Positions 15,197-19,012 of a stretch of 19,012 nt of DNA are shown here, one piece after another. Source of the DNA: ZC4RG29 sp036381475. Lineage in GTDB: Bacteria; Bacteroidota; Bacteroidia; Cytophagales; Cyclobacteriaceae. The position numbers were made by a program, and so were the translations under genes. How positions within the stretch are numbered: position 1 is the stretch's first letter; every line of letters starts with the position of its first letter. A model generated the notes under the pieces. The model saw only the letters and a program-made list of their open reading frames with translations, did no database searches and was not told the DNA's origin. The stretch spans positions 1-19,012 of the forward strand of contig DASVCT010000120.1 in the NCBI GenBank assembly GCA_036381475.1. The letters run 5' to 3'.

Positions 15197-16393
15197 ATGA
15201 ATTTAAACGGGGCGGAAGAGGATCATATAGAAGAAATTATAAACTATTTCGCGATTTCACTATTCGGACAAAATACTGTCGACGAAGTACTATGGGATCT
15301 GACCAGAAACTGCATTTCCAGGCTGGGCTTCGAGGACTGTGTAATCTATCTCGTTGATGAGGACCGGCAGGTGCTTGTTCAAAAAGCAGCATATGGACCG
15401 AAAAGTCCTAAGGATTTTACAATATATCAGCCGTTGGAAATTCCCATTGGAAAGGGAATCGTAGGATCGGTGGCCCGTAGCGGGATTGCGGAGATTATCA
15501 ACGATACAACCAAAGATCACCGCTACATTCAGGACGACGCTTTTCGCCTGTCGGAGATCTGCGTTCCCATTGTGCTGGAAGGTGTGGTGATTGGTGTTAT
15601 CGACTCGGAAAATCCACTTTCTAATTTCTTTACCGAGAAACATCTGAAAACGTTGCGGCTGATCGCTTCCCTTTGCGCAAATAAGCTGTTGCGAGCCCGT
15701 GCTGAAACCGAAAGACGGGCACACCAGGAGATGCTGTACCAGGCACAACACGAACTATCGATGCTGTCGCTGAAAGCCCTGCGTGCTCAAATGAATCCCC
15801 ACTTTATATTCAACGCGCTCAATGCGATTCAGTATTTCATCACCGAGAACAGGCAGACGGAAGCGATGAAATTTCTGTCGCTGTTTAGTCGCTTTATCCG
15901 GACCACACTTGATACTTCCGATCAGTCGTTCTTGCCCATCGCCTGCGAACTCGAAATTCTGGATGCATACTTGAAGCTGGAGAGAATGCGATTCAACGAA
16001 CGGTTCGACTTTATTATCGCAGTTGATCCTGCCGTTGACATATATGATACGGAAATTCCGGTGTTGCTTATCCAACCGTTTGTTGAGCGCGTGCTGACAG
16101 AGGGCGTTCTCGCATATAAGTGGCAAAGTCATCTTAGTATCCGTTTTGAAGTACATGGTCAGGAAATCATTTGTGCTATCCGGATCGAGCCACGGGGCGA
16201 TGATGCGCCCTCAGCGCCGCCGCTGCGGCCCTTTTCTGATGGCGCCTGGCATGCAATACGTGAGCGAATTCACCTTATAGGCAAACTCTTTGGATTGCCC
16301 ATCCACGTGGAATGGTTACCTGGGGGTGTCGATATAGCGATACCGCTGGAAGGCACAGAGTCTGAACGACACTCATCGAAAAACCGACGCTGA
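15197..16393 (+). CDS. GAF-domain LytS-type histidine kinase with degenerate ATPase domain (likely pseudokinase)
   Basis: The 398-residue product has no signal peptide or transmembrane helix and should be cytoplasmic. Residues 18-165 are a GAF sensor (GKGIVGSVARSG, CVPIVLEGVVIGVIDSE). A helical linker (165-195) follows, then a His_kinase (LytS/PF06580) dimerisation block with H202 in LRAQMNPHFIFNALNAIQYF. The ATPase region (about 287-385) has lost its key residues: the N-box reads QPFVERVLTEG where the neighbouring kinase has QPYVENAIQHG (Asn to Arg298, His to Glu), and the DNGVG nucleotide motif is replaced by EPRGDD. It may therefore receive a signal through GAF without binding ATP, and act by pairing with, or being phosphorylated by, the kinase at 16462. 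The gene starts 11 nt after the FN3 gene, which suggests co-transcription with the surface proteins. The coding sequence is uninterrupted, so this is divergence and not a broken gene. Confidence 0.82.
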   Translation: MNLNGAEEDHIEEIINYFAISLFGQNTVDEVLWDLTRNCISRLGFEDCVIYLVDEDRQVLVQKAAYGPKSPKDFTIYQPLEIPIGKGIVGSVARSGIAEIINDTTKDHRYIQDDAFRLSEICVPIVLEGVVIGVIDSENPLSNFFTEKHLKTLRLIASLCANKLLRARAETERRAHQEMLYQAQHELSMLSLKALRAQMNPHFIFNALNAIQYFITENRQTEAMKFLSLFSRFIRTTLDTSDQSFLPIACELEILDAYLKLERMRFNERFDFIIAVDPAVDIYDTEIPVLLIQPFVERVLTEGVLAYKWQSHLSIRFEVHGQEIICAIRIEPRGDDAPSAPPLRPFSDGAWHAIRERIHLIGKLFGLPIHVEWLPGGVDIAIPLEGTESERHSSKNRR

Positions 16394-16423
16394 GGACTCG
16401 TTGTGATGTTGAATCTTACCGAC

Positions 16424-16431
16424 AAAATTTG
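16424..16431 (+). promoter_or_regulatory. Weak Bacteroidota-type promoter candidate before the TPR kinase
   Basis: AAAATTTG at 16424-16431 differs by one base from the -7 consensus TAnnTTTG, and TTGTG begins at 16401, about 20 nt before it. A transcript starting near 16438 would exclude the TTG at 16429 and favour the TTG at 16462 as start. The match is weak and could be chance. Confidence 0.25.
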
Positions 16432-16461
16432 CATATTCCATTATCATCCCCACCCGATGGT

Positions 16462-18450
16462 TTGAACCGGAAAGCGCCGATATTACTGTTCGTACTCTTC
16501 TTTCACCTGACGGCAGCGGCACAAACCGCGGTGGACAGCCTCACAACATTGCTTACGCTCCCCGGACTGACAGATACCGCTAAGGTGGATGTACTGAATA
16601 AGCTGGCGTGGGAACTGAAGCATAAAACACCTACCGAAGCCCTGCAGTATGCAACCGAGGCAATCACGCTCGCCAGGGAGATGGGTTATAAAAAAGGAGA
16701 GGGGGAAGCACTCAACCAGGCGGGGATTTGCTTCACCATTATGGGAGACTACCCCAGGGGGCTGGAGTATTTCCACACCGCGTTGCCGGTACTAGAGGCA
16801 GCCGGAGAAGAACAACTCCAGGCGAATACGCTGAACAATATCGGTAATTCGCATCAGCTGCGGGGCAACACGGTGGAAGCCCGACTCTTCTTTCACCGTG
16901 CCCTGGCGCTGCGAACTAAATTGGCAGACACGACTTCGCTCTATGGATCCTTTAACAGCCTCGCCCTCTTCTTCAGGCAGCAACACCTTTACGACAGCGC
17001 GATACACTACTTCCACGCCTATAAACGCCTTGCCGAAATGCAGGACGATCTTCAAAAAATCAGTGTGGTATCGAACAATCTCGGTTTGTTATACCGCAAC
17101 AGGGGCGTGTACGATAGTGCCTTGCAATTCTTTAGACGCGCGCTCGAGATCAAGCAGCGTTTGGGTGATGATCAGGGTACCGCGCTGAGTTATCGAAATA
17201 TAGGTGATGTTCACAATGACAAGGGGGACTACGGCGAGGCACTGGAGTATTACAACAAGTCGCTCACGATACGGGAGGCCATAGGATACAACTTTGGCTT
17301 AACTATACTGCTGAGGGATATGGCGGAAATGCAGCGGAAGTCAGGTCGGAAGAGGGAAGCGCTGACCTACGCCGCGCGAAGCCTGGCCGTTGCGCGGGAA
17401 TATAATCTTAAGCCGGAGGAGGCCGATGCCCTTAAGACGCTATCCGCGGTATATGAAGACCTCGGGGAGTATAGTCGATCCCTTAAGATTCATCAGCAGT
17501 ATGTTGGGTTGAAGGATAGCCTGCTCAATGCTGAAAAGGCAAGGCAATTGAATGAATTGCAGGTGCGGTACGAAACGGAACAAAAGGAGAAGGAACTGCT
17601 TGCCAAGAGCAAGGCGATTGAGCTGCTTGAGGTCCAGGCAGCAGGAGATAAGCGGGTAAGGGTCAGTCTCATGATTGCGTTTCTTTTTATGGCCGGGATG
17701 GCCGTTGTACTTTATAAACGCTACAGACTGAAGAGACGTGCACAGGAGGAACTTGCGAAAAAGAATCAGGAAATAGCGAACAAGAACCGGGAAATAGAAG
17801 AGGTGAATAAAGAGCTCGAAAAGCGCATGCTTAGGGCACAGATGGACCCGCATTTCATTTTCAATTGTCTGAATGGTATTCAGCACTTTATAACCAGCAA
17901 CGACAAGCACAATGCGCTTAGGTATCTGTCCCGGTTTTCAAAGCTGGTAAGGCAGGTCCTGGAGAACTCCGTAAATACCATTGTGCCACTTTCCGATGAA
18001 TTGAGGTTGCTGGAGCTCTACATCGAGTTGGAGGCATTGCGATTTGGTCAGAGATTTGAGCACGAGATTGCCATCGATCCTGACTTGGATGTGCACAATG
18101 TTGAGGTCCCTTTCCTGCTACTCCAACCCTATGTGGAGAATGCCATTCAACATGGCCTACGGCATAGACCCTCCGGCGGCCGCCTTTCCATCAAACTGGA
18201 GCGTGCAGGTGGCAACGTGTGTTGTGTGGTGGAAGACAATGGCGTTGGGAGGAGCCAGGCAAGGCGCCTTAACGGCGCGACATCCGGGGACCATCGCCCA
18301 AGAGGAATGGCATTGGCCGAACAACGCCTAACCTTGTTGAATAAAAAGCAGAGTCGAAAGACCCTGGTGCGTGTGGAGGACCTGAACGAGAGTACACGTT
18401 CGTGTGGGACCAAAGTCACAATTACTATCCCCGACCAGTATGACGAATGA
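16462..18450 (+). CDS. TPR-domain sensor histidine kinase, LytS type
   Basis: No ATG gives an N-terminus. TTG at 16462 yields 662 residues beginning NRKAPILLFVLFFHLTAAAQ after the initiator, a clean signal peptide; TTG at 16429 would add 11 residues. Numbers below use the 16462 start. About seven tetratricopeptide repeats fill residues 45-355 (for example LNNIGNSHQLRG, LGLLYRNRGVYDSALQFF, YRNIGDVHNDKGDYGEALEYY), placed in the periplasm. One transmembrane helix (about 400-417) and a charged coiled coil (about 425-457) lead to the His_kinase block, with H464 in RAQMDPHFIFNCLNGIQHF. The ATPase domain has an intact N-box (QPYVENAIQHG, N560), DNGVG (D592) and GMAL. It should autophosphorylate and pass phosphate to the LytTR regulator encoded next. 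Periplasmic TPRs suggest it senses envelope proteins or peptides, possibly products of the upstream genes. Confidence 0.88.
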   Translation: MNRKAPILLFVLFFHLTAAAQTAVDSLTTLLTLPGLTDTAKVDVLNKLAWELKHKTPTEALQYATEAITLAREMGYKKGEGEALNQAGICFTIMGDYPRGLEYFHTALPVLEAAGEEQLQANTLNNIGNSHQLRGNTVEARLFFHRALALRTKLADTTSLYGSFNSLALFFRQQHLYDSAIHYFHAYKRLAEMQDDLQKISVVSNNLGLLYRNRGVYDSALQFFRRALEIKQRLGDDQGTALSYRNIGDVHNDKGDYGEALEYYNKSLTIREAIGYNFGLTILLRDMAEMQRKSGRKREALTYAARSLAVAREYNLKPEEADALKTLSAVYEDLGEYSRSLKIHQQYVGLKDSLLNAEKARQLNELQVRYETEQKEKELLAKSKAIELLEVQAAGDKRVRVSLMIAFLFMAGMAVVLYKRYRLKRRAQEELAKKNQEIANKNREIEEVNKELEKRMLRAQMDPHFIFNCLNGIQHFITSNDKHNALRYLSRFSKLVRQVLENSVNTIVPLSDELRLLELYIELEALRFGQRFEHEIAIDPDLDVHNVEVPFLLLQPYVENAIQHGLRHRPSGGRLSIKLERAGGNVCCVVEDNGVGRSQARRLNGATSGDHRPRGMALAEQRLTLLNKKQSRKTLVRVEDLNESTRSCGTKVTITIPDQYDE

Positions 18451-18463
18451 AGGAAAGGAGCGT

Positions 18464-19012
18464 ATGCTTCGAGTCGTCATTGTGGAAGATGAACCGCATA
18501 GCCGAATGTCGCTGGAGAACCTGTTGCGTGACTATTGCCCGGATACGGTGGTGGTGGGCCGAAGCGAAAACATTGCCGACGGTGTGCACGAAATCAGTCT
18601 TAAGAAACCGGACCTGATTTTTCTCGACATTGAAATGCCTGGCGGAAACGGCTTTGAGCTGCTGGAGCAGTGTCATGAACTCGACTTCGACGTCATTTTC
18701 ACAACAGCATTCGAACATTATGCTCTGAAGGCAATAAAGTTCAGCGCACTCGATTACCTGCTGAAGCCGATTGATGTCGACGAACTCAAAGATGCAGTAA
18801 GAAAAGTAAGGCAGAAAAAAGTGCGGGCCGCAGAGAACGTCAAGCTTTTTACCCTACTGCAAAACCTTGGTAAGTCGAAGCTGGATCAGACTATTGCACT
18901 CGCTACAGCCGAAGGCCTGGAATTCATCCGGGTTTCGGATATTTATTACTGTCAGGCCGAGGGTTCCTATACGCTTTTTCACTTAAAGAATAGTGGCAGA
19001 TTGTTGGTTAGC
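18464..19012 (+). CDS. LytTR-family response regulator (partial, runs off window end)
   Basis: The visible part is 183 codons, ending at the window edge. The receiver domain starts LRVVIVEDEP (acidic E8, D9), has the phospho-acceptor D55 in LIFLDIEMPGGNGFELL, threonines at 80-81 (FTTAF) and K101 in YLLKPID. After a linker (KKVRAAENVKLFTLLQ), the LytTR DNA-binding domain begins near IALATAEGLEFIRVSDIYYCQAEGSYT and is cut off. ATG 18464 is preceded by AAAGGAG at 18454-18460, unusual for this phylum, where Shine-Dalgarno sequences are rare. An in-frame ATG at 18440 would add eight residues (MTNEGKER) and overlap the kinase stop. Either way it is tightly coupled to the TPR kinase and is its presumed partner. 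Its target promoters are unknown; LytTR regulators typically bind paired direct repeats. Confidence 0.92.
   Translation, partial: MLRVVIVEDEPHSRMSLENLLRDYCPDTVVVGRSENIADGVHEISLKKPDLIFLDIEMPGGNGFELLEQCHELDFDVIFTTAFEHYALKAIKFSALDYLLKPIDVDELKDAVRKVRQKKVRAAENVKLFTLLQNLGKSKLDQTIALATAEGLEFIRVSDIYYCQAEGSYTLFHLKNSGRLLVS

Noticed and set aside
16429..16461. TTG at 16429 as start of the TPR kinase
   Set aside because: It would put a polar, proline-containing extension ahead of a good signal peptide; TTG 16462 gives the cleaner N-terminus. It is not excluded.
1..19012. CRISPR array, tRNA/rRNA, transposase or phage genes
   Set aside because: No regularly spaced direct repeats, cloverleaf sequences, rRNA stretches or transposase/integrase motifs were seen on either strand.

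Overview
The window looks like chromosomal DNA of a Bacteroidota bacterium, most likely of the Cytophagales/Chitinophagales type. The exported proteins have signal peptides ending in Ala|Gln. A PadR regulator is coupled to a prefix-domain FtsX-like permease, there are LytS/LytTR signalling proteins with TPR and GAF sensors, and a giant secreted protein carries a tandem domain of a type I know only from Bacteroidetes. No rRNA, tRNA, CRISPR array, transposase or phage gene is visible.

Layout. (1) 1-432, minus strand: a GC-rich, truncated four-helix DoxX-like membrane protein. (2) 545-1889, plus: a SAM methyltransferase and an exported RidA-family protein. (3) 1891-2048: a nested inverted-repeat element between convergent genes. 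(4) 2042-2845, minus: a second methyltransferase with the FMNYGYVP signature. (5) 2846-3184: a divergent intergenic region with TAGTA/TACTA palindromes just before padR. (6) 3185-4524: padR and, overlapping it by ATGA, an FtsX-type permease gene that has lost its C-terminal part and looks frameshifted near its end. (7) 4530-15185, plus: a tightly packed block made of an outer-membrane beta-barrel protein, a 2290-residue secreted protein and a five-FN3 secreted protein. (8) 15197-19012, plus: a GAF/LytS-type histidine kinase with a degraded ATPase site, an intact TPR/LytS-type kinase, and a LytTR response regulator cut by the window end.

From 4530 to the window end all genes share one strand, with ATGA overlap, 13 nt, 11 nt, about 68 nt and near-contact spacing. 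This suggests one or two transcripts in which a cell-envelope assembly (barrel, giant secreted protein, FN3 protein) is encoded next to its own sensing module (pseudokinase-like GAF protein, active TPR kinase, LytTR regulator). The three-gene surface cassette together with the paired degenerate and active kinases is the best candidate here for an undescribed system. Its function is not evident from sequence. It also appears to have been joined to a broken padR-permease operon, which may have changed its transcriptional control.
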